NCBI GenBank assembly: GCA_003209195.1
Contig: QCSF01000001.1
Coordinates: 1-64,000, forward strand
DNA length: 64,000 bases
Source: Pelagibacteraceae bacterium AG-470-E16
GTDB lineage: Bacteria; Pseudomonadota; Alphaproteobacteria; Pelagibacterales; Pelagibacteraceae
Direction of reading: 5' to 3'
A model generated the notes under the pieces. It ran no database searches. It worked only from the letters and a program-made list of their open reading frames with translations, and was not told the DNA's origin. Shown here piece by piece: positions 17,599-25,575 of the stretch (position 1 is its first letter; the number at the start of each line of letters is the position of its first letter). Both the position numbers and the translations under genes were made by a program.

Positions 17599-18820
17599 AA
17601 AAGGTACTCCTCTAATAGATCAACATGATAAAAACTATATGTATAATGGAAAATTTGGTGGCAATTTTATTCCTGAAACCTTAAAAAAACCTGTAGAGGA
17701 TCTAACAATACTTTTTGAAAAACTTAGAAAAGACAAACAATTTTTAAAACAAAGAGATCATTATTTCAAAAATTACGTCGGTACTCCAACTTCTTTTGTA
17801 AAATTGAAAAATCTTACTAATTATTTGGGTGGAGCTCAAATTTGGGCAAAAGTAGTTTCAGAAGCAAATGGTGGAGCCCACAAAATTTATAATGCTACAG
17901 TCCATGCCTTAATATGTAAAAAAGCAGGAAAAAAGTTTATTGTTGGGGATACTGGTGCAGGTTATGCTGGTAAAATGTTATCAATGGCAGCCAAAAAATT
18001 TGGTTTAAAATGTAAAATTTTTATGGGCGCAAAAGATATAGAGAGACAAAGACCTAACTGTGAAGCTATCAAAAATAATGGAGCGGAAATCGTACCTGTC
18101 TACACTGGTAGCAAAACTCTAGTTGATGCGGTAAGTGAATGTATGAGGTATTGGGTATCAAATTGCGATACTACTCATATGTGTGTAGGTTCAACGGTTG
18201 GGCCAAACATATTTATAAAAATTTGTGCTTGGAGCACAGCTCAAATTTCAAGAGAGCTAATTATTCAAATAAAAAAAAAATTTGGAGAGATTCCAAAAAA
18301 AATTAAGCTAATTAATTGTGTTGGAGGTGGTAGTTCAGCCCTAGGATTCTGGAATTCTTTTATAGACTACGATAAAAATCAAGTTGAGCTAATCGGGGTT
18401 GAGGCTGGTGGACCAAAAAATAGTAAACTACATGCCGCTCCACTAAGTACTAATGCAAAGGTTGGAATTTTACATGGTGCCGCACAATATGTGATACAAG
18501 ATAAAGAAGGTCAAATAAGTAATACTGAGAGTATAAGTGCTGGACTTGATTATCCTGGTATATCCCCAATACATTGTTTTTTAAAAGATATAAAAAGAGC
18601 AAAGTACACCAGCGCCACTGATGAAGAGGCTTTAGAGGCTCATCAATTAGTAACTAATTTTGAAAAAATTTCGCCATCTCTTGAACCATCTCATGCATTT
18701 GCAGAGGCAATTAAAATTGCACCAAAATTAAACAAAGAAACAATAATTGTAGTCAATAGTTGCGGTGATGCAAAAAAAGATAGGGATATATTAAAAAAAA
18801 GATTAGGAAAAAAAATTTGA
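17585..18820 (+). CDS. trpB: Tryptophan synthase beta chain homologue with altered active site
   Basis: PLP enzyme of the TrpB fold that canonically joins indole and serine. The Schiff-base Lys is K100 in GGAHKIYN, the phosphate loop is VGGGSSALG, and GLDYPG and the TDEEALEA glutamate are kept. The loop that is nearly always AETGAGQHG reads GDTGAGYAG: the indole-activating Glu is Asp122, and the following Gln-His pair is Tyr127-Ala128. LNHTGAHK reads EANGGAHK, VGPHPFP reads VGPNIFI, and the C-terminal SGRGD region reads SCGDA. These changes cluster at the substrate site while the fold is intact. It is in the standard trpF-trpB-trpA position, so it may be the real TrpB of a divergent lineage or a changed enzyme. 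Confidence 0.8.
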   Translation: MIKVKKGTPLIDQHDKNYMYNGKFGGNFIPETLKKPVEDLTILFEKLRKDKQFLKQRDHYFKNYVGTPTSFVKLKNLTNYLGGAQIWAKVVSEANGGAHKIYNATVHALICKKAGKKFIVGDTGAGYAGKMLSMAAKKFGLKCKIFMGAKDIERQRPNCEAIKNNGAEIVPVYTGSKTLVDAVSECMRYWVSNCDTTHMCVGSTVGPNIFIKICAWSTAQISRELIIQIKKKFGEIPKKIKLINCVGGGSSALGFWNSFIDYDKNQVELIGVEAGGPKNSKLHAAPLSTNAKVGILHGAAQYVIQDKEGQISNTESISAGLDYPGISPIHCFLKDIKRAKYTSATDEEALEAHQLVTNFEKISPSLEPSHAFAEAIKIAPKLNKETIIVVNSCGDAKKDRDILKKRLGKKI

Positions 18821-18821
18821 A

Positions 18822-19631
18822 ATGAATTTAATTAAAAAAGTTTTTATAAAGTGTAAAAAAGAAAAAAGACCTGCTCTTTTAACTTTTACAGTTGCTGGGG
18901 ATAATACTCATAAAAATTCATTAAAAATTCTAAAATCTATTTCTCCATATGTTGATATATGTGAACTCGGTATGCCACATAATACACCTGTTGCTGACGG
19001 AGGCCAAATTCAAAATTGTTCACACCGAGCTTTAAAAAATGGCATTAGAACAAAAGATATTTTTAAAATTGTAAAACAATATAAAAAATTTAAATGCTCT
19101 CGACCTGTTATATTAATGGGTTATTTTAATACAGTTAAACAATTTGGTGAAAATAATTTTATTAATGAATGTAAAAAAAATAAAGTCGACGGAGTTATTA
19201 TAGTAGATTTACCTTGGCCGGAAAATAGAGATTTAGCAAAAAGATGTAAAAAGAAATCAATTAACTTTATTCAATTAGTTGCTCCGACGACTTCTAATTA
19301 TAGATTAAGAAAAATTGTGAATGATTCACATGATATGATTTATTATATAAGTATGTTGTCTACAACCGGTGGAGAGCTAAAGGTATCGCCAGAAAAAATA
19401 ATTAAGAATTACCAAAAAATTAAAAAATTAAGCAAAAATAAAAATGTTGTAATAGGTTTTGGTATTACAGATAAAACTATATCATCACTCAAAAAAGCTT
19501 GTGGTCTTGTAGTTGGAAGTTTGGTGTGTCGATCAATCACAGATTCGTTAAATAGAGGAAATGATCCCTCTGTGGCGGTTCAAAATGTTGTTAAAAAGCT
19601 AAAATCTCAAATAATTCAGCAAAATCAGTGA
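18822..19631 (+). CDS. trpA: Tryptophan synthase alpha chain homologue
   Basis: (beta/alpha)8 enzyme that cleaves indole-3-glycerol phosphate and normally docks on TrpB. The catalytic pair is present: Glu48 in CELG and Asp59 in VADGG. The phosphate site (STTGGEL, GFGIT, VVGSLV) is recognisable. The loop connecting the catalytic residues, usually ELGIPFSDPxADGP, reads ELGMPHNTPVADGG, so the substrate-facing residues differ while the acids remain. It starts one base after trpB. At 269 residues it is normal length. Confidence 0.82.
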   Translation: MNLIKKVFIKCKKEKRPALLTFTVAGDNTHKNSLKILKSISPYVDICELGMPHNTPVADGGQIQNCSHRALKNGIRTKDIFKIVKQYKKFKCSRPVILMGYFNTVKQFGENNFINECKKNKVDGVIIVDLPWPENRDLAKRCKKKSINFIQLVAPTTSNYRLRKIVNDSHDMIYYISMLSTTGGELKVSPEKIIKNYQKIKKLSKNKNVVIGFGITDKTISSLKKACGLVVGSLVCRSITDSLNRGNDPSVAVQNVVKKLKSQIIQQNQ

Positions 19632-19688
19632 GAATTAAGTATCAGATTATAGCCAAATTTTTATAGTTTGTGATATTGTAATTCAATT

Positions 19689-20633
19689 ATGACTAACTGG
19701 TTAGAAAAAATTTTATCAAAAGCAAAAGAGGCAGGTGCTAAGTTATCTAACTCTTTTAAAAAGACTACCATCAAAAATGCAAGTCTTTGGAGTTCATGCC
19801 CTGATTGTAAAAAAATGTTTTTAGGTAAGGATTTAGAAACAAATTTATACGTCTGTACACAGTGTGATTATCATTTCAGAATAAGTGCTGAAAATAGATT
19901 TAAAATTTTCTTTGATAATTCACAATATAACATGATACCGACCAAAAAATTAATTGATGATCCGAATCAATTTAAAACTGAATTAAAAGTTTACAAAGAT
20001 CAGCTAAAATCTGCAAAGAAAAAAACAAATCAAAACGCATCTTTAGTTTCAGCGAACGGAAAAGTGAATGGACTAGATATGGTTTGCTCATCTTTTGATT
20101 TCAATTTTAATGGTGGAACACTAAGCTTACAATCTGGTCAAAACTTTTATGAAGCATGCGAATATGCCGTAAAAAACAAAGTATCAGCTTTAACAGTTTT
20201 TATAACCACCGGTGGTGCGGCGCTCCAAGAAAATTTGTTTGCGCTTTATCAAATGCCAAAAACTATTCTTGGCGTGCAGATGTTAAAAAAAAATAAAATA
20301 CCTTACTTTGTAGTTGCAAACGTGAATATTGGCGGGGTAAGTGCAAGCTTTGGATCATTGGGTGATTTTCATATTATGGAACCTGGGAAAAAAACAATAT
20401 GGGGATTCGCTGGAAAAAAAATTATACAAGGTACAATCTCAGAACAACTGCCTGAAGATTTTCAATCAGCTTCACACGTTTTAACAACTGGAGCAATTGA
20501 CATGGTTACTCATCGCAAAGACCAAAAAAAAGTTATTTCAAATTTAGTTTCCATACTTCTGAAAAAAGAAAAATCTCAACAGCTGTATAGCGATTATGAT
20601 GATATAAAAGTGTCACAAATTGTAAATCAGTAG
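19689..20633 (+). CDS. accD: Acetyl-CoA carboxylase carboxyltransferase beta subunit
   Basis: Subunit of the biotin-dependent enzyme making malonyl-CoA. The N-terminal zinc finger CPDC...CTQC is intact, followed by the crotonase-like domain with GGVSASFGSLGD and TISEQLPEDFQ. The usual SGGARMQEG segment reads TGGAALQEN. Length (314) is normal. A 57-base spacer separates it from trpA, so it may have its own promoter. The position before folC is standard for Alphaproteobacteria. Confidence 0.88.
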   Translation: MTNWLEKILSKAKEAGAKLSNSFKKTTIKNASLWSSCPDCKKMFLGKDLETNLYVCTQCDYHFRISAENRFKIFFDNSQYNMIPTKKLIDDPNQFKTELKVYKDQLKSAKKKTNQNASLVSANGKVNGLDMVCSSFDFNFNGGTLSLQSGQNFYEACEYAVKNKVSALTVFITTGGAALQENLFALYQMPKTILGVQMLKKNKIPYFVVANVNIGGVSASFGSLGDFHIMEPGKKTIWGFAGKKIIQGTISEQLPEDFQSASHVLTTGAIDMVTHRKDQKKVISNLVSILLKKEKSQQLYSDYDDIKVSQIVNQ

Positions 20634-20637
20634 TTAA

Positions 20638-21924
20638 GTGCAACACTCCAAAAAGCTACAATTTATTTTAAATAAACTATATGAACTTAATCCAAATAAA
20701 ATTGTATTAAGTCTTGCAAGAGTCACGAGATTATTGAATGATCTTGATAATCCACAAAAAAAACTTAAAAATATAATTACTGTAACCGGAACAAATGGCA
20801 AAGGTGGGACAGCTTTTTATTTAAAAGAAATTTTAAGTGCAAATGGTTATAGTGTATCCCTTTTCCAATCACCTTTTCTTTATAATTTTTTAACGAGGTT
20901 TTTAATCAATGGCATCCCCTTAAATGAAGATAAATTTATTAAGTATGTTGTTGAGGTAGATAAAGCCAATAATCATCAAGATATTACCTTCTTTGAATTC
21001 ATTACCTGCATAGCATTTAAAGCATTTGCAAAAGCAAACTGTGACTTTAATATTTTGGAAACGGGGCTAGGAGGTAAGTTTGACAGTACAAATGTTGATT
21101 ATCAAAATTTAAAAGCTCAAATTCTAACTCCAATAAGTTTAGATCATAAAGATTATTTAGGTCAAACTTTAAAGGAGATAACACATAATAAATGCGGAAT
21201 TATTAAAAATAATACTAATGTTATAATATCGAAACAGTGTAATGAGGTTTTAGGTTTTATTGATAATGAATTAAAAAATCTAACAATTAAAAAATACATT
21301 TTTGAAGAGGATTTTAATGTTCAAGAACAAAATAATAGAATGATCTATCAGGATAATGATGGCCTTCTTGATCTCAATATGCCTACTATGAACGGTTCAT
21401 TTCAAATACAAAATGCAGCTGTTGCTGTTAAAACGCTTAGAACCTTAGATTTGGACCTTAATAATAACAATATATCCAAAGGCATTAAAAATACTCACAT
21501 TGAGGGAAGAATACAGCATATTAAAAAAGGGAAACTTACTACATATATACATGAATCTAACACATTAATAGTTGATGGTGGTCATAATGAGCAAGCAGGT
21601 AAAGCACTGGCTGAATATTTGGAAAAAATAAAGGGTAAAAGATATATATATCTTGTATTTTCGATGTTAACCTCAAAAGACTTAAAAGCCTATCTATCAA
21701 ATTTTAGCTCTTTAATTACAGAACTTAAATGCTTTAAGTTAAGGGAAAATTTTTACGAAACTAAAGATATTGTTAAACAGGCTAAAGAACTTGGAATTCA
21801 TGCAAATCCAAATAACTCTGCAACAGAAGCAATTGCTCAGCTTGCAATTCAGGATCCTAATGGAATTATAGTTGTATGCGGTTCATTTTACTCAGTGGGT
21901 AAGGTATTAGAACAGAATATATGA
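20638..21924 (+). CDS. folC: Folylpolyglutamate / dihydrofolate synthase
   Basis: Mur-ligase family enzyme that adds glutamate to folates. P-loop VTGTNGKGGTAF, LETGLGGKFDSTN, SLDHKDYLG and the second-domain VDGGHNEQAGKAL are all present. TSPHL, which is close to invariant in the family, reads QSPFL. The start is a GTG five bases after accD. Length is 428. The stop overlaps the next gene as ATGA. Confidence 0.88.
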   Translation: MQHSKKLQFILNKLYELNPNKIVLSLARVTRLLNDLDNPQKKLKNIITVTGTNGKGGTAFYLKEILSANGYSVSLFQSPFLYNFLTRFLINGIPLNEDKFIKYVVEVDKANNHQDITFFEFITCIAFKAFAKANCDFNILETGLGGKFDSTNVDYQNLKAQILTPISLDHKDYLGQTLKEITHNKCGIIKNNTNVIISKQCNEVLGFIDNELKNLTIKKYIFEEDFNVQEQNNRMIYQDNDGLLDLNMPTMNGSFQIQNAAVAVKTLRTLDLDLNNNNISKGIKNTHIEGRIQHIKKGKLTTYIHESNTLIVDGGHNEQAGKALAEYLEKIKGKRYIYLVFSMLTSKDLKAYLSNFSSLITELKCFKLRENFYETKDIVKQAKELGIHANPNNSATEAIAQLAIQDPNGIIVVCGSFYSVGKVLEQNI

Positions 21925-22466
21925 AAAAAATTTTATTTCTTTTACTTATTTTATGTACAAGTTCAGTTGCTGACGAGGAGAAAAAATTTTTTGATTTATT
22001 AAAACAAAATGATAAAATTTTATGGCTTAGGCATTTTTCGTCTCCAGGAGGTGGAGATCCTGAAAATTTTAATATACTCATAAGAGGCACACAAAGAAAT
22101 CTTGGATCTTATGGTCTTGTACAAGGTAAGCTATACTCTAAATTATTTAAAAAAAATAAAATCAAAATAAAAAATGCACTGAGTTCTCAATGGTTTAGAG
22201 CGATGGAGACATGTCAATTCTTCGGTGAATTTAAAACCTTTTCTGCTTTAAATTCTACATTTAGCTCTGAATTTGCTGGCAATGCTCAAAAACAAAAAAA
22301 ACAGTTACGACAATATATTAAAAGTTGGAATGGAAATGGAAACTTATTACTTTGTACGCATTATGTAATTGTATCTGAGCACTTAAGCTATGGATCTAGA
22401 GAAGGAGAAATGATTTTAACAGATAAAAATTTGAATATAATCGCTAAATATAATCTCAAAAAGTAA
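21921..22466 (+). CDS. Secreted histidine phosphatase family protein
   Basis: An N-terminal signal peptide (MKKILFLLLILCTSSVA) is followed by a histidine phosphatase domain. LRHF carries the phosphorylated His, SSQWFRAMET supplies an Arg and CTHYVIVSEH the second His. A GGGDP insertion after the first motif is typical of the periplasmic subgroup. Substrate unknown. It is the last gene of the plus-strand operon, coupled to folC by a four-base overlap, and faces trxA tail to tail. Confidence 0.75.
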   Translation: MKKILFLLLILCTSSVADEEKKFFDLLKQNDKILWLRHFSSPGGGDPENFNILIRGTQRNLGSYGLVQGKLYSKLFKKNKIKIKNALSSQWFRAMETCQFFGEFKTFSALNSTFSSEFAGNAQKQKKQLRQYIKSWNGNGNLLLCTHYVIVSEHLSYGSREGEMILTDKNLNIIAKYNLKK

Positions 22467-22489
22467 ATATTAAAAAAATTTATTTTTAA

Positions 22490-22813
22490 TTACCCTACTT
22501 TTGAATTAATCCACGTTTTAATATCTTCTTTTGAAGCAGCTCCAACTTTTGAGTCTATAACCTCACCACCTTTAAAAAGTAACATCGTTGGAACGCCTCT
22601 TACACCAAACTTAGTGGGTGCATTTGGCGAGTTATCGATATCATGATCTCCAATTACAATCTGATCAGACATTTCATCTGCAAGTTCATTTAATACTGGT
22701 GTTACCATCTTACAAGGTCCACACCATTCAGCCCCAAATTTGACTAAAACTGGTTTGTCTTGATTGCCAATTGTTTCCTCAAAATTTTCATCTGTTACTT
22801 TTAATGCCGGCAT
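22490..22813 (-). CDS. trxA: Thioredoxin
   Basis: 107-residue cytoplasmic thioredoxin with active site EWCGPCK (Cys31-Cys34) and the cis-Pro motif GVPTMLLF. It reduces protein disulfides, for example in ribonucleotide reductase and peroxiredoxins. In most Alphaproteobacteria trxA follows folC on the same strand; here it is inverted relative to folC, with the histidine phosphatase between them. Confidence 0.95.
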   Translation of the reverse strand: MPALKVTDENFEETIGNQDKPVLVKFGAEWCGPCKMVTPVLNELADEMSDQIVIGDHDIDNSPNAPTKFGVRGVPTMLLFKGGEVIDSKVGAASKEDIKTWINSKVG

Positions 22814-22867
22814 AATTAATCTCCTATAATATAACGTTAAAATTAAACATTAACTTGAAAGTGTCAA

Positions 22868-24289
22868 CTAAGCATCTTGATATTTATTCTTAATTTCTTG
22901 AAGAAAGCTGTTGATATCATTAGTAATCGCTAATCGTTCTTCGTCACCATTATCTTCATACTCTGCTCTTAGGTTATCAATTTCAACGCGTGCTTTAGGA
23001 ATCGTATTCCATTTTTCATTATTCATGCTTAAAATTCTTTTTGCAATCCCACGATGAATTTCCTTGTATAAATCTTTAGGTAATATTTCTGGTACCTCCT
23101 CATACATCAGCTTTTTTGCAAAATAATTATAACGTGGATCCTGCATTTTATCTGCAATGACCAATCTGTCTTTCCATTCCGCTTTTTGAAACTCTTTTAA
23201 TGCCTTTGTTGTTTTTTCATCCGGAAAACCTCCAGAATAAATCGTCTCTTCTGCCTGAACATCTAACTGTGAATCGAGATCTTCTTTTTCTTGTGCTTGA
23301 TCTTGGAGAATTTTAGCTACTTTTTCGGCGAATACTTTATTGCTTTTTATTTTTTCAGCTCGTTCATTTAGTTTTTTTAAACCTAGTTGTTTATATCCTT
23401 CAAAATTCATTCCATAATTTGGATTCATAAAAATAGGGTGTTTATTATCTTTTACACTCCTGATGATTTTAGGACTTTTTTTCAAGGCTTCCTTTAAAAC
23501 GGAAGGATCCATATTAAAATAATCCTCTGGATCATTTTTTAAGTCAAAGCATTGCGGCCAATTATAAATAGGATGGTTACATATATAAGACACCACAAAA
23601 GGTCTTGCTTTACCATAGAAATATTCATTTACGCAAAACAATTTTTCTTTTTTAACAATATTTCCAACATCTTGTTTACTCATAGTCATTAAGCTTGCTT
23701 TCCAAACGCTTGGTGCTTTATCCGCAATAATTTTTGCCATGCCCATAGTTGCTAAAACATCTCCCATGGCATCGTGCGCATTATCATGTGAAATTCCATT
23801 CATCGATGCAATCTGATCAAGTTTAAATACGGCATTTCCTTTTTCTGAAATTGGTGTCTTTAAACATTCTGGGTAATAAAGATGAGCACTACGAACTAAA
23901 CCTAAAATGTCTCCCCTCTTATTTCCATTCGTATTAGTTAAATACACATCCGTTAAAGATTTAAAAAAAGTTTTTCTTAAAAACTCTTCATCAAAACTTA
24001 GACTGTTATAACCAATAAACATTGCAGGAGACCATTTCTCGAAAGTCTCTTTCATCATCTGCACCATTCCAAAATGAGATAGATTTGTTTTCTTAAGCAT
24101 ATCAGGTGTTGTTTTGTTCACGAGCAATGCCTTAGGTTCAGGAACCGTTCCAGGTTTTAATGAACACCTTGCTTCAAAACGATCTAAGATATCAAAAGTA
24201 TCATTAACAAGAATTGCACCGACTTGAATAATCTGATCCCAAGTTGATGATCTTCCTGTAGTTTCAAAATCATAAAATACGTAATTCAT
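22868..24289 (-). CDS. sbcB: Exodeoxyribonuclease I
   Basis: Single-strand-specific 3'-5' DNA exonuclease of the DEDDh class. Exo I is YDFETTG, Exo II is IGYNSLSFDEEF, and Exo III is AHDAMGDVLATMGMA. The C-terminal SH3-like and helical domains follow, and the length (473) matches E. coli SbcB. Known roles are mismatch repair and recombination end-processing. It overlaps rmuC by four bases (ATGA), so two DNA-maintenance genes are coupled. SbcB is far more typical of Gammaproteobacteria, so transfer is possible. Confidence 0.9.
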   Translation of the reverse strand: MNYVFYDFETTGRSSTWDQIIQVGAILVNDTFDILDRFEARCSLKPGTVPEPKALLVNKTTPDMLKKTNLSHFGMVQMMKETFEKWSPAMFIGYNSLSFDEEFLRKTFFKSLTDVYLTNTNGNKRGDILGLVRSAHLYYPECLKTPISEKGNAVFKLDQIASMNGISHDNAHDAMGDVLATMGMAKIIADKAPSVWKASLMTMSKQDVGNIVKKEKLFCVNEYFYGKARPFVVSYICNHPIYNWPQCFDLKNDPEDYFNMDPSVLKEALKKSPKIIRSVKDNKHPIFMNPNYGMNFEGYKQLGLKKLNERAEKIKSNKVFAEKVAKILQDQAQEKEDLDSQLDVQAEETIYSGGFPDEKTTKALKEFQKAEWKDRLVIADKMQDPRYNYFAKKLMYEEVPEILPKDLYKEIHRGIAKRILSMNNEKWNTIPKARVEIDNLRAEYEDNGDEERLAITNDINSFLQEIKNKYQDA

Positions 24290-25278
24290 AATCTACCCGC
24301 AATCCTAGCTGCAGCTGGAGGATCATCATCTGGATCGGGATCATGGTCATCTTTTAACGTTGGTATTTTTACATCATCCTCAGGATCATCGCCGTCAAGT
24401 TTTTGTATCTTATCTGATCTGCTTTTAATTTTATCAGCTGAAACTTTTACATTTCTAAATTGCTCAACAACTAGGTTAAAACGCTTTTCAATATCCGCCG
24501 TTCTTTCGGCAAGTCGTCCAACATCTTTTCCAATCAGCCCAATTTCTTTAATAATCATTTGGGCTTTTTTGTTCATTTCAGTATCTTTTAAAAATACTCT
24601 TAAAGTATTAAGTAAACCCCAAAGATAAGATGGGGATACGATTAAAACATTTTTCTCACGAGCTTTTCCCATTAAATCGTTTTCACTATCTTGAATTGAA
24701 CGATACACGCTTTCAGATCTTACAAACATAATCGCATGCGGCGCGGTTTCTCCAGAAATAATGTAATCGCCAGAAATCTTCTTAACATTCTTCATCACAT
24801 CCTCTTCAAAGAGTTTTTTATATTTCTTTATTTCATCTTCATTTTCCGATGATTTAAACAATTTAAAATTGTCCAAAACAAACTTACTATCAATTCCAAT
24901 TCTGGAATTTGGTTCTCCAAAATCAATTAAACAATCAACTCGTTTTCCATTACTCAACGTTTCTTGAAACTTAAGATAATTTGAAGGTAAACGATCACGT
25001 AACAATTTCTCAAGCTCTACTTCAGAAAATGCACCACGTTCTTGCTTATCATCAAGCATATTCTGAAAGTTTTTAAAGGTTGTGTCAATTGAAGTTTGCA
25101 TTGTACCCATATTTTTTGCCGCTTCTTCAAGTACTATGAAACGACGCGTTAGTTCACTAAGCTGTGAACTTAATACTGAGGAATCCTCACTGCTTCTTTC
25201 TTTTTTAATACGGAGAAAAGAATAAAAGACAAACGCAAACACTAAACCACAAGTAATATAAACAACTATTTCCATCAT
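24286..25278 (-). CDS. rmuC: DNA recombination protein RmuC
   Basis: An N-terminal membrane helix (IVVYITCGLVFAFVFYSF) is followed by coiled coil and the RmuC nuclease-like core (LPSNYLKFQETLSNGKRVDCLI, IDSKFVLDNF, HAIMFVRSESVYR). RmuC limits inversions and other rearrangements at replication forks. At 330 residues it is somewhat short and ends in a very acidic tail (DDHDPDPDDDPPA). It is the upstream partner of sbcB. Confidence 0.88.
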   Translation of the reverse strand: MMEIVVYITCGLVFAFVFYSFLRIKKERSSEDSSVLSSQLSELTRRFIVLEEAAKNMGTMQTSIDTTFKNFQNMLDDKQERGAFSEVELEKLLRDRLPSNYLKFQETLSNGKRVDCLIDFGEPNSRIGIDSKFVLDNFKLFKSSENEDEIKKYKKLFEEDVMKNVKKISGDYIISGETAPHAIMFVRSESVYRSIQDSENDLMGKAREKNVLIVSPSYLWGLLNTLRVFLKDTEMNKKAQMIIKEIGLIGKDVGRLAERTADIEKRFNLVVEQFRNVKVSADKIKSRSDKIQKLDGDDPEDDVKIPTLKDDHDPDPDDDPPAAARIAGRL

Positions 25279-25575
25279 AATAAATTAGTACATTTTAGGA
25301 AATATAATCTAAGAACTTTAATAATTAGTTTCCCAATACAATGTTAACCAATAATAAAAATAAAATTAACATGATTCTTTTCAGTAGTAAGTTTTATTTT
25401 TCTTTCTTATACAGGCTGTCGATAAGTCAAGTTTCTATGATTTATCTCTATAAACGGATTAGTATATTTCATGTATTTGCAATTCGTTTGGTTACAATCT
25501 TCAAGAGATAAAAAGTTTTCAAAAATTAAATAATCTATCCATTTGAAATACTTTTTTTTCTTTTTATAATTATAA
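25279..25575. other. Intergenic region between rmuC and the ABC exporter
   Basis: About 300 AT-rich bases. On the minus strand a frame running out of the ABC exporter gene in another phase stays open to 25407 (ending NHRNLTYRQPV), but it has no start codon of its own outside that gene. I see no convincing RNA or terminator. The region should hold the rmuC-sbcB promoter. Confidence 0.3.
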
